A stretch of DNA of 16,573 bases, taken from JABWCE01 sp046154525 (lineage in GTDB: Bacteria > Bacteroidota > Bacteroidia > NS11-12g > UBA9320). Shown piece after piece: positions 1 to 7,390 of the stretch. Within the stretch, counting starts at the first letter, position 1; the number at the start of each line of letters is the position of its first letter. A program made the translations under genes and the position numbers. The DNA is taken from NCBI GenBank assembly GCA_046154525.1, contig JBJXDS010000348.1:1-16573 (forward strand), read 5' to 3'. The notes below the pieces were generated by a model that did no database searches, was not told where the DNA came from, and was given only the letters and a program-made list of their open reading frames with translations.

Positions 1-1045
1 CAAAAATACTTGAATAAGTTACAGGTTTATAATAGGATTCATTAAACCCAAAATCAAATTGTATATAACCCGAAAAAGATTTTACAGAGTTATTTTGGTT
101 ATTATCAATATTTAAATTGTAAATATTGGTTTGACCCGCTTCAAAACTTGAAACATACAATTGGGATTGGTCATTATTAAATTTAATTGAACCATTGTCA
201 ATAATAGTTTTTCCGTTGGAGCTAAATGATTTAATGTAGGTGATATTTGTCATTTCATTGGTGGTGATATTTAAATCACCAACTTTCAATTCATAATTAT
301 TTCCTGATTTTTCAAAAAACAAAGCTTTGGCAATTTCAGTTCCTACTAAATGTTTCATATCAATAATATTATAATCACAACGTGTGCTTGAAACATTTGC
401 TGTTGGTGAGTTTACATGAATTTTATATAAACGGTTTGTTCCAGTTACATCGCGAATCAAAACAATATATAAATCTTTTTCGGGAACATATATTGGCTTG
501 CTAATGGCAACATCTTTATCCGTCATTTTTCCTGTAAAGCGATCTTGTGTGGTTACTTTTCCGTAAAAAGGCGCAGATACATTATCGAATGACAAATCCG
601 AAAATTTAATAAGATTTTTAATGGTTCCTTTGTTAACGTCAATTTTTGAAAGAAATAAATTTTCTTCATTGCTTCCGTATCCGTTAAATTCCTTTTGAAC
701 ATTAAAACAAATAACTGATTCTGACGAAGGTATATAAGCTGGAGCCATAACATTCGTGTTCATGTTAAGGCTCTTTGGATTAATTTTATTTCCTGAGAGA
801 GTAGAAAAGACCAAACCATTGGTTTTGTCCTGATAAATAACGTGGCCATTTTTGGCATCGTAGATAAAATCTCGAGGAGTTGTTATTACATTTCCTGCAA
901 ATTGCGGGTTTGAAAAAGTAGCATCGGTGGGATTAAAATCACCAATTTCAGAGTAAGAGCCACTTGTATAAATGGCTTTTGAAGTTTGGGCAAATGAAGC
1001 AGTAAATGCTGAACTAATAAGTAAAGTAAGGAATACTTTTTTCAT
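1..1045 (-). CDS. Secreted protein of unknown function, 3' end outside window
   Basis: An uninterrupted minus-strand frame opens with ATG at 1045-1043 and reads at least 348 codons to the window edge without a stop, so the C-terminus is missing. The first 19 residues form a clear Sec signal peptide: MKK, then a hydrophobic stretch ending in ASFA, with cleavage expected before Gln20. The product should therefore be exported to the periplasm, outer membrane or exterior. The mature part is rich in alternating hydrophobic and polar short segments, Asn, Thr, Ser and Gly, which suggests an all-beta fold, possibly a propeller. I do not recognise the family. Whether it carries a C-terminal type IX secretion domain cannot be seen because that end is missing. 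An exact TAnnTTTG -7 element lies 22 bp upstream of the start. The gene is sure; its function is not known. Confidence 0.85.
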   Translation of the reverse strand, partial: MKKVFLTLLISSAFTASFAQTSKAIYTSGSYSEIGDFNPTDATFSNPQFAGNVITTPRDFIYDAKNGHVIYQDKTNGLVFSTLSGNKINPKSLNMNTNVMAPAYIPSSESVICFNVQKEFNGYGSNEENLFLSKIDVNKGTIKNLIKFSDLSFDNVSAPFYGKVTTQDRFTGKMTDKDVAISKPIYVPEKDLYIVLIRDVTGTNRLYKIHVNSPTANVSSTRCDYNIIDMKHLVGTEIAKALFFEKSGNNYELKVGDLNITTNEMTNITYIKSFSSNGKTIIDNGSIKFNNDQSQLYVSSFEAGQTNIYNLNIDNNQNNSVKSFSGYIQFDFGFNESYYKPVTYSSIF

Positions 1046-1067
1046 AATTTTTTTAATTATTATTAAA

Positions 1068-1075
1068 CAAAAATA
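1068..1075 (-). promoter_or_regulatory. Bacteroidota -7 element of the leftward secreted-protein gene
   Basis: On the minus strand this octamer reads TATTTTTG, an exact match to the TAnnTTTG -7 consensus of Bacteroidota. It ends 22 bp before the ATG at 1045, which leaves an A/T-rich leader of about 15 nt with no Shine-Dalgarno sequence. No convincing -33 TTTG is seen at the usual distance. Confidence 0.6.
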
Positions 1076-1366
1076 AGAACAAACACCATTAAAAAAACAT
1101 CGATGGTAAAATAATTCTTATTTCTTTTTTTTATTTTTGATTTATTCAAGGCTGAACCTATGTATTTATAGACTCCCCAATGTTTAAAAAGGTTACATCC
1201 AATTTATAATTGTCATTATTTATTTACGGTATACTGACCAAAAATCCGGTGACTAATTTAACTGTGAACAAAGAGATTATCCTTTTAAGATACATTGTAT
1301 TGGAAAAAAATCAGATTCTCAATTTCAACGTTTTCAAAAATTAATTTTTTTTTAAATATGAAAAGA
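1076..1366. other. Divergent intergenic region without a gene
   Basis: About 290 bp of very AT-rich DNA lie between the promoters of the leftward secreted-protein gene and the rightward transporter gene. I see no ORF of coding character and no RNA gene. The only local structure is an inverted repeat, ACCAT with ATGGT enclosing CATCGATG, at about 1086-1107. Its role is unknown. Confidence 0.5.
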
Positions 1367-1374
1367 TACTTTTG
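1367..1374 (+). promoter_or_regulatory. -7 promoter element of the DASS transporter gene
   Basis: TACTTTTG is an exact TAnnTTTG match. It ends 12 bp before the ATG at 1387, so transcription would begin around 1380 and leave a leader of only a few nucleotides. The TTG within this element (1372-1374) is in frame with the gene, but as part of the -7 box it would not be transcribed. That is the reason for choosing ATG 1387 as the start. Confidence 0.65.
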
Positions 1375-1386
1375 CCAAACGTAAAA

Positions 1387-2847
1387 ATGAAGACAAGCTG
1401 GCTACTTAAATTACTTTCGGGCCCATTTTTTTTCTTTTTAATAATAACATACACCAACCTTAGCCCTGAAAACCCAAATGTATCACTTATGGCGGGTATT
1501 ACGGTATGGATTGCCTTTTGGTGGCTTACCGAAGTGGTAGATCTGGCAGTCACCTCTCTACTGCCACTCATTTTGCTGCCTACCATGGGTATACTGGACG
1601 CAAAAACAACAGCCTCACAATATAATGATCAGGTTATTTTTTTATTTGTAGGGGGATTTATACTTTCGTTTGCTATCGAAAAATGGAATTTACATAAACG
1701 GATTTCATTAAAAATACTTTCTCTAATAGGAACTTCTCCGGTAAATATATTGGCTGGAGTTATGTTCACCTCCTATTTTATTTCCATGTGGATGTCGAAT
1801 ACGGCTACCGTTATGATGCTTCTGGCTGCAGTTATTGCTATTAATTATAATATACAGCAGGAAATTGGTGAAACAATAAAAAACAAAATCCCTTCTGCCT
1901 TGTTGCTGGGATTAGCTTATTCAGCCTCCATTGGTGGAATGGCAACTTTAGTAGGAACACCTACCAACATGATTTTTTACAGTTTTTATCAAAGTAATTT
2001 ACCTGATGCCGAAGCCATGACTTTTACCAAATGGTTTGCAGTGGCATTCCCAATATCCCTTACTTTATTAATTGGTACTTTTTTTATTCTTCGATACAAG
2101 TTCATTACCAAGGCATCTAATATCAAGTTTGATAAAAGTTATTTTAAAGATGCCTATAAAAAATTAGGTCCGTTTTCGTTTGAAGAAAAAACTGTAACTT
2201 TATTATTTTCCATAACGGCCTTTTTATGGTTTACTCGAAGTAATATGGATTTTGGAAATTTCAAATTTTATGGATGGGGAAAATTATTTGATATTAATGG
2301 TAAAGAATTTGTCCTTGATAGCACCGTAGCCATATTTATGGCCTTCTTACTTTTTATAATTCCGAGCAAAAAAGAAAAAGGTCAGCATATACTTATCTGG
2401 GAAGATGCAAAAAAGATCCCTTACGATATAATTTTGCTTTTTGGTAGCGGGTTTGCAATTGCCAAAGGTTTTGAAGTATCAGGGTTAAGTAATTGGTTAG
2501 CTGCTCAGTTAAATTTTTTAAAAGGTGTTCATCCTTTTTTTATGATAGCTTCCATATGTGCAGTTGTATGCCTAATTAGTGAATTCGCCTCCAATGTTGC
2601 AAGCATACAATTAGCCTTACCAATATTATTGGTACTTAGCACGAGTTTACAAATAGACCCTTTTTTATTAATGATTCCAGCTACTTTGGCCGCATCCTTA
2701 GGATATATTTTACCTGTAGCGACCGCCCCTAATACCATAGTTTACGGCAGTAAGTTATTCCCAGTTAAACACATGTTAAGCGTTGGGGCAATTATTGATA
2801 TTTTAGGTATAATACTCATAAGTGTTTCCATTTATATCTTTATTTAA
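1387..2847 (+). CDS. DASS/SLC13-type (INDY-like) anion or dicarboxylate transporter
   Basis: A 486-residue inner-membrane carrier of the divalent anion:Na+ symporter family, whose members import dicarboxylates such as succinate, citrate or sulfate. Hydrophobic segments run the whole length, in the two-repeat layout of the family. The first substrate and sodium signature is S137-N138-T139 in SNTATVMM, followed by the GG-x-T-x-x-GTPTN loop ending at residues 190-194. The second repeat has SNV at 402-404, where many members have SNT, and the matching ATAPN loop at 445-449. Length is near the 460-490 usual for bacterial members. It has its own promoter and is monocistronic: a gap of about 110 bp with a new promoter separates it from rpsA. 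ATG 1387 is preferred over the in-frame TTG at 1372, which lies in the promoter. The family is sure; substrate and coupling ion are not readable. Confidence 0.88.
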   Translation: MKTSWLLKLLSGPFFFFLIITYTNLSPENPNVSLMAGITVWIAFWWLTEVVDLAVTSLLPLILLPTMGILDAKTTASQYNDQVIFLFVGGFILSFAIEKWNLHKRISLKILSLIGTSPVNILAGVMFTSYFISMWMSNTATVMMLLAAVIAINYNIQQEIGETIKNKIPSALLLGLAYSASIGGMATLVGTPTNMIFYSFYQSNLPDAEAMTFTKWFAVAFPISLTLLIGTFFILRYKFITKASNIKFDKSYFKDAYKKLGPFSFEEKTVTLLFSITAFLWFTRSNMDFGNFKFYGWGKLFDINGKEFVLDSTVAIFMAFLLFIIPSKKEKGQHILIWEDAKKIPYDIILLFGSGFAIAKGFEVSGLSNWLAAQLNFLKGVHPFFMIASICAVVCLISEFASNVASIQLALPILLVLSTSLQIDPFLLMIPATLAASLGYILPVATAPNTIVYGSKLFPVKHMLSVGAIIDILGIILISVSIYIFI

Positions 2848-2898
2848 AAATAAACCACTTAATTTAATTCAAACCATCAATTTTTTCTAATTTAATAA

Positions 2899-2929
2899 TT
2901 GCTTTTTCGGGTATAAAATTTTAGTTTTG
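2899..2929 (+). promoter_or_regulatory. rpsA promoter (TTG -33, TAGTTTTG -7)
   Basis: TAGTTTTG at 2922-2929 matches TAnnTTTG exactly. A TTG at 2899-2901 lies 20 bp upstream, where the -33 element belongs. The predicted transcript starts near 2935, giving a leader of about 20-25 nt that contains the Shine-Dalgarno sequence of rpsA. Confidence 0.65.
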
Positions 2930-2940
2930 CCGCCCATTCA

Positions 2941-2947
2941 AAGGAGG
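2941..2947 (+). promoter_or_regulatory. Perfect Shine-Dalgarno sequence of rpsA
   Basis: AAGGAGG, fully complementary to the anti-Shine-Dalgarno CCUCC core, is spaced 10 nt from the TTG at 2958. No other gene start in this window has a recognisable Shine-Dalgarno sequence, as expected in Bacteroidota. This site together with an in-frame TAA at 2952-2954 fixes the start of rpsA at TTG; the next in-frame ATG is at codon 29, with no ribosome binding site. Confidence 0.85.
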
Positions 2948-2957
2948 AACATAAAAT

Positions 2958-5309
2958 TTGACTGAAAACACACAAGAAATCGAAGAGGGGATAGTAGCCC
3001 CGGAATCTACTCACAGCGAGGAAGAGACCATCACAAATGAAATGCCTATCACAGAAGAAACACAAGAATTGGAGGCTGAAACAGAATTGCCAACAGCCGA
3101 AGTAAAACAAGCAACTGAAGAAATTACAGCCAATGTTGAAGAGTCTGTTGAAAAAATTACGGAACCTGTAGCTGAAATCTCAGAACCCGAAATTGAAACC
3201 AAAGAGGAACCGGTTGCTGAAATTTCAGAACCTTTAGCCGAAGTAAAAACTTCAAACTCAAAAACTCCTAAAGTACAAACTGAAACGACCAATGCCCCTG
3301 AACCATCAAGCGATTTTGACTGGAGCATGGACAAAGAAGGTTTTGCCAGTTATGATGACGGCTCTAAACAATCAATGATTGATATGTACAAAGGTACATT
3401 TACTCAATTGGCCGAATATCAGGTAGTAAAAGGAACCGTGGTAGCCATGAACAGTAAAGATGTTGTTGTAAACGTAGGTTACAAATCAGATGGAATTGTG
3501 AACAGAACTGAGTTTAGGGATATTCCTGAACTTGCAGTTGGAGATTCGGTAGATGTATATGTTGAAAAAACAGAAGACACCCTTGGTCAATTAATTTTAT
3601 CACGTAGAAAAGCAATAGCCGAAAGTGCATGGGATAAAATTATTGCAGCCAAAGACGAAAACCAAATTGTTAGAGGATTTATAAAGTCTCGTACTAAAGG
3701 CGGATTGGTAGTAGATATTATGGGTATGGATACTTTCCTTCCCGGTTCGCAAATTGATGTGAAACCAATTAAAGATTACGATGTGTATGTTGGCCAAACC
3801 ATGGAATTTAAAGTGGTGAAGGTGAACGAAGCGTTTAAAAATATTGTAATTTCTCACAAAGCCCTTATCGAAGATGATATTGAAGCCCAAAAAGGTGAAA
3901 TATTATCGCGCATGGAAAAAGGACAAGTTCTGGAAGGGGTTGTTAAAAACATGACCAATTTTGGTGTGTTTATCGACCTCGGTGGACTTGATGGATTATT
4001 GCATATCACAGATATTTCATGGGGACGTGTAAATCATCCAGAAGAAGTACTTCACCTTGAGCAAAAAATCAATGTGGTGGTACTTGATTTTGATGATGAG
4101 AAAAAACGAATTTCATTAGGATTAAAACAACTTACCGAAAATCCATGGAATGAACTTACAGCTTCATTAGAGGTAGGTTCTAAAATAAAAGGAAAAGTAG
4201 TAACAGTGGCCGATTATGGTGCATTTGTTGAACTTACCCCTGGAATTGAAGGATTAATCCACGTATCAGAAATGAGCTGGAGTCAGCACCTTAAAAATCC
4301 TCAAGACTTTATGAAAGTGGGTGACGAGGTGGAGGCAGTAATTTTATCATTTGACAAAGATGAACAAAAAATGTCTTTGGGTATTAAACAATTAGCTCCT
4401 GATCCATGGGAAAAAATCGAATCTAAATATACAATTGGATCGAAACATAAAGGTATCGTTCGTAACCTTACTAATTATGGATTATTCATCGAATTGGAAG
4501 AAGGCGTTGACGGATTGGTTCACGTTTCAGACCTCTCTTGGAGCAAAAAAATAAAACATCCAGCAGAATTCACCAAAAAAGGTGAGGAAATGGATGTAAT
4601 GGTTTTAGAAATTGACCGTGAAAATCGTAGGTTAAGCCTTGGACACAAGCAATTAGATGAAAATCCTTGGGAAACTTTTGAAGGAATTTTTATTGAAGGA
4701 TCAGAGCATACAGGTACGGTTACCGAAGTAAATGACAAAGGTGCAACAGTTGCTTTGCCTTATGGCGTGGAAGGATTTACTCCTACCAAGCACATGAAAA
4801 AAGAAGGTTTAAAGGCTGGTAATGCTAAGGCTGATGATGAGTTGCAGTTCCGTGTAATTGAATTCAATAAAGACCAAAAACGCATTATTCTTTCGCATAC
4901 CGATATTTGGAAAGATGCTGAAAGAGCTAAAAAAGACGAAGAAAAAGAAGAACAAGTTAAATCTGAAAAGTCTACAACCAAAAATGTAAAACGTTTTAAC
5001 CAACAAACCGAACGTTCTACCTTAGGGGAAATAGAAGCACTTTCAGGCCTAAAGGCTTTAATGGATTCAAACGCCAAGGACGCTAAAAATAAAAAAGAAA
5101 AAGCCGAGGTAACAGAAAAACCAGCTAAGGAGGCAAAATCACCAAAAGCTGAGAAAATAGAATTGGAAATAGTGGCAGAAGAAAAACCAGCTAAAAAAGC
5201 AAAAGCAGAAAAAGCGGAAGTTGCTGAAAAACCAGTGAAAACTGAAAAAGTAGCCAAAGCTGAAAAGCCTGCCAAAAAAGTAACTACCAAAACTAAGAAA
5301 GTAGATTAA
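2958..5309 (+). CDS. rpsA: 30S ribosomal protein S1 with long acidic N-terminal and lysine-rich C-terminal tails
   Basis: 783 residues. S1 binds mRNA on the 30S subunit and delivers it to the ribosome. Six S1 (OB-fold) repeats are visible at about 155-216, 236-302, 322-392, 407-478, 494-564 and 581-648. Repeats 3-5 carry the strongest GxVxxxxxxGxFVxLxxGxxGLxHxSxxSW pattern and are separated by NPW/DPW linkers. The core matches Bacteroidota S1, which is usually about 600 residues. The excess is an acidic Glu/Thr-rich extension (1-115, with VAEISEP repeated at 71 and 86) and a Lys/Ala/Glu-rich tail (655-783, with repeated EKPAKKAKAEK-like units). Translation starts at TTG behind a perfect Shine-Dalgarno sequence, which is unusual for the phylum and could allow autogenous control. 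It has its own promoter and is closed by two hairpins. Confidence 0.96.
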   Translation: MTENTQEIEEGIVAPESTHSEEETITNEMPITEETQELEAETELPTAEVKQATEEITANVEESVEKITEPVAEISEPEIETKEEPVAEISEPLAEVKTSNSKTPKVQTETTNAPEPSSDFDWSMDKEGFASYDDGSKQSMIDMYKGTFTQLAEYQVVKGTVVAMNSKDVVVNVGYKSDGIVNRTEFRDIPELAVGDSVDVYVEKTEDTLGQLILSRRKAIAESAWDKIIAAKDENQIVRGFIKSRTKGGLVVDIMGMDTFLPGSQIDVKPIKDYDVYVGQTMEFKVVKVNEAFKNIVISHKALIEDDIEAQKGEILSRMEKGQVLEGVVKNMTNFGVFIDLGGLDGLLHITDISWGRVNHPEEVLHLEQKINVVVLDFDDEKKRISLGLKQLTENPWNELTASLEVGSKIKGKVVTVADYGAFVELTPGIEGLIHVSEMSWSQHLKNPQDFMKVGDEVEAVILSFDKDEQKMSLGIKQLAPDPWEKIESKYTIGSKHKGIVRNLTNYGLFIELEEGVDGLVHVSDLSWSKKIKHPAEFTKKGEEMDVMVLEIDRENRRLSLGHKQLDENPWETFEGIFIEGSEHTGTVTEVNDKGATVALPYGVEGFTPTKHMKKEGLKAGNAKADDELQFRVIEFNKDQKRIILSHTDIWKDAERAKKDEEKEEQVKSEKSTTKNVKRFNQQTERSTLGEIEALSGLKALMDSNAKDAKNKKEKAEVTEKPAKEAKSPKAEKIELEIVAEEKPAKKAKAEKAEVAEKPVKTEKVAKAEKPAKKVTTKTKKVD

Positions 5310-5318
5310 AACTGTTTA

Positions 5319-5335
5319 CCTGATAGTAGATCAGG
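5319..5335 (+). terminator. Hairpin just after rpsA
   Basis: CCTGAT and ATCAGG form a perfect 6-bp stem around the loop AGTAG, beginning 10 bp after the rpsA stop. No T-tract follows, so alone it is more likely an mRNA 3' stabilising or pausing hairpin than a full terminator. The stronger terminator lies about 55 bp downstream. Confidence 0.45.
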
Positions 5336-5389
5336 CTAAAGAAATATTAAAAAGTTAAAAATGTTTAATAACTTATTTTTATAACTCAC

Positions 5390-5425
5390 AAAAAAAATCC
5401 CATTTTTGAAATGGGATTTTTTTTT
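5390..5425 (+). terminator. Rho-independent terminator of rpsA
   Basis: An A-run, ATCCCATTT, a TTG loop, AAATGGGAT and a run of nine T form a 15-16 bp stem with a U-tail. Because both flanks are A/T runs it would also work in the opposite direction. It isolates rpsA from the EVE-pyr cluster. Confidence 0.85.
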
Positions 5426-5488
5426 GCAAGTAACACAAATCAAAGATTCGATAATGCCTATTATTAATAGACATTAAATAATTATCAA

Positions 5489-5896
5489 ATGAACTATTGG
5501 ATTATTAAATCAGAACCGAATACATATTCCTACGAGAGGCTGGAAAAAGATGGCTCCACAACCTGGGATGGTGTAAGAAATTATGCCGCCCGAAACAACA
5601 TTCGTGAAATGAAGAAAGGCGACATCTGTTGTTTTTATCACAGCAATGAAGGGAAACACATTGTTGGGCTTGCCAAAGTTACTAAAGAACATTATCAGGA
5701 CCCAACAACGCCAGACCTGGCCTGGTCAGCAGTGGATATTGAGCCTTTTCAAAAATTAAAATATCCTGTGAGCCTTGAACAAATGAAAAAAGAACCGATT
5801 CTTGAAACCAATGATTTAATAAGAATTGGAAGGCTATCAGTTTGTAAATTAAATAAAGAAGGATTTGATCTAATACTGCAATTATCCGAATCATGA
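5489..5896 (+). CDS. EVE-domain protein (PUA-like, THYN1 family)
   Basis: 135 residues forming one complete EVE (formerly DUF55) domain. Members share the PUA/YTH-like fold and are thought to bind modified bases in DNA or RNA. Diagnostic stretches are the N-terminal YWIIKSEPNTYSYERL, WDGVRNYAARN at 26-36, MKKGDICCFYHS at 41-52 and the later YPVSLEQMKK. The length equals that of stand-alone bacterial members. Start ATG 5489 follows an A/T-rich stretch without a Shine-Dalgarno sequence, and the protein begins exactly at the family's conserved start. Its stop overlaps the pyrR start (ATGA, 5893-5896), so the two are likely translationally coupled and co-transcribed. No restriction or McrB-type genes are nearby, so a defence role is not suggested; the physiological ligand is unknown. 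Confidence 0.88.
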   Translation: MNYWIIKSEPNTYSYERLEKDGSTTWDGVRNYAARNNIREMKKGDICCFYHSNEGKHIVGLAKVTKEHYQDPTTPDLAWSAVDIEPFQKLKYPVSLEQMKKEPILETNDLIRIGRLSVCKLNKEGFDLILQLSES

Positions 5897-6435
5897 CAAA
5901 AAAACGCCTGATACTTGATTCCGGCCTAACCCGGATAATCCTTGAACGGATAGCCTTACAAATTACCGAAAATCACGGCGACATGAATAATGTAGCCATA
6001 ATCGGGATGCAGCCCCGCGGTGTAATGCTTGCCCGCAAGTTGGTGGAAATTGTAAGCCGTCTATCAGGTAGTAAAACTATATTATACGGTGAACTCGACA
6101 GCACTTTTTACCGGGACGATTTTAGGCAAGGTGATAAAATGCTGGTACCGAATACCATAAAAATTGATTTTTTGATAGAAAACAAAAAGATAATAATTGT
6201 GGACGATGTGCTTTACACCGGTCGTTCTGTGAGGTCTTCACTCAATGCATTGGCTGATTTTGGCCGACCTTTAAAAATAGAATTGATGGCTTTGATTGAC
6301 CGGAAATTTAACCGCGAACTGCCTATACAACCCGATTATATTGGCGAGGAAGTGGATACCCGGACGAATGACAGAGTAGAAGTAGTTTGGCTTGAAAATA
6401 AATCAACCCCCGAAGTTTGGATAATAACTGAATAA
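5893..6435 (+). CDS. pyrR: PyrR: pyrimidine operon regulator / uracil phosphoribosyltransferase family
   Basis: 180 residues, the usual PyrR length. PyrR binds uridine nucleotides and pyr mRNA to regulate pyrimidine synthesis, and many members also make UMP from uracil and PRPP. The PRPP loop is IIVDDVLYTGRS at 101-112. PyrR-specific segments are GELDSTFYRDDF at 66-77, close to the DITLYRDD of other PyrR proteins, and RELPIQPDYIG at 141-151. The ATG lies in the ATGA overlap with the EVE gene, and pyrB follows after 2 bp, so a single transcript is expected. I found no convincing PyrR-type attenuator in front of the cluster, so whether this PyrR acts on RNA, and where, is open. The assignment to PyrR rather than a plain Upp is firm. 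Confidence 0.92.
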   Translation: MTKKRLILDSGLTRIILERIALQITENHGDMNNVAIIGMQPRGVMLARKLVEIVSRLSGSKTILYGELDSTFYRDDFRQGDKMLVPNTIKIDFLIENKKIIIVDDVLYTGRSVRSSLNALADFGRPLKIELMALIDRKFNRELPIQPDYIGEEVDTRTNDRVEVVWLENKSTPEVWIITE

Positions 6436-6437
6436 CC

Positions 6438-7367
6438 ATGGAAGAATCACTTAGCGTAAATCACTTACTCGGAATCAAGGAAATTAATCATGAGGATATT
6501 CAGTTAATTTTTAGGACAGCTGATAATTTCAAAACCGTTATTAACCGTCCCATCAAAAGGGTTCCCACATTACGGGATATAACCATTGCTAATATTTTCT
6601 TTGAAAATTCAACCAGGACCAGAGTATCATTTGAACTTGCGGAAAAACGCCTTTCGGCAGATGTAGTTAATTTTTCATCTTCGGCTTCATCGGTAAGTAA
6701 AGGCGAAACATTAATTGATACGGTAAATAATATTTTAGCCATGAAAGTGGATATGGTGGTGATGCGTCACCCGGCCCCGGGCGCTGCCATTTTTCTTGCA
6801 AAAAACACGAATACACAAGTTATAAATGCCGGCGACGGAACCCATGAACACCCTACTCAGGCTTTATTGGATGCCTATTCGATACAGGAAAAACTGGGCG
6901 ATGTAGAAGGAAAAAAAATAGCCATAGTGGGAGATATAATGCACTCACGGGTAGCCTTATCTAATATCTTTTGCCTGCAAAAATTAGGAGCTGAAGTGAT
7001 GGTTTGCGGCCCGGCCACGCTTATCCCAAAACATATAGAAAGTCTTGGGGTAAAAGTAGAATACAATTTAATAAAAGCATTGGAATGGTGCGATGTAGCC
7101 AATATGCTCCGTATCCAATTGGAACGTCAGGATATAAAATATTTCCCGAGTCTGCGTGAATACACCATGCAATATGGCCTTAACCGAAAAATACTGGAAA
7201 ACCTGGGCAAAGAAATTACCGTGATGCATCCCGGACCAATCAATCGTGGTGTTGAGATAACCAGCGATGTGGCCGATCATAGTCAATCTATAATCCTTGA
7301 ACAAGTAGAAAACGGGGTGGCTATTCGAATGGCGGTTCTGTATTTATTGGCTATGAAACGAGCATGA
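6438..7367 (+). CDS. pyrB: Aspartate carbamoyltransferase catalytic chain
   Basis: 309 residues. PyrB condenses carbamoyl phosphate with L-aspartate to give N-carbamoyl-aspartate, the committed step of de novo pyrimidine synthesis, in the cytoplasm. The carbamoyl-phosphate motif STRTR is at 58-62, followed by SVSKGET with the active-site lysine at 88, HPAPGA at 111-116, HPTQ at 138-141, DIMHSRV at 166-172 and HPGPINRG at 264-271. All catalytic elements are present and the length is normal for the family. The regulatory chain gene pyrI does not follow, so the enzyme may be an unregulated trimer of the Bacillus type. It begins 2 bp after the pyrR stop with no Shine-Dalgarno sequence, which implies translational coupling. 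Confidence 0.96.
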   Translation: MEESLSVNHLLGIKEINHEDIQLIFRTADNFKTVINRPIKRVPTLRDITIANIFFENSTRTRVSFELAEKRLSADVVNFSSSASSVSKGETLIDTVNNILAMKVDMVVMRHPAPGAAIFLAKNTNTQVINAGDGTHEHPTQALLDAYSIQEKLGDVEGKKIAIVGDIMHSRVALSNIFCLQKLGAEVMVCGPATLIPKHIESLGVKVEYNLIKALEWCDVANMLRIQLERQDIKYFPSLREYTMQYGLNRKILENLGKEITVMHPGPINRGVEITSDVADHSQSIILEQVENGVAIRMAVLYLLAMKRA

Positions 7368-7390
7368 GTTGTTTAATTAAATACTAACAA

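Noticed and set aside
1372..1386. TTG start adding five residues to the DASS transporter
   Set aside because: The TTG is the last three bases of the -7 box TACTTTTG; ATG 1387 follows directly.
3011..3334. Open frame antisense to the acidic start of rpsA
   Set aside because: Ser/Val-rich mirror of the Glu/Thr-rich coding repeats, with no promoter.
4760..5290. Long open frame antisense to the end of rpsA
   Set aside because: A by-product of the Lys/Ala/Glu-rich repeats; the low-complexity Ser/Phe/Ala product has no start context and opposes a certain gene.
5527..5545. PyrR-binding-like motif CGAGAGGCT inside a TTCC/GGAA stem within the EVE gene
   Set aside because: It resembles the GAGG loop bound by PyrR, but spacing to the UCC part is two bases too long. 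It is inside coding sequence for the conserved YERL residues, and there is no attenuator pair around it.
5489..5896. EVE protein as part of a defence island
   Set aside because: Neighbours are pyrimidine and aspartate genes and rpsA; no nuclease, methylase or McrB-like gene is present.
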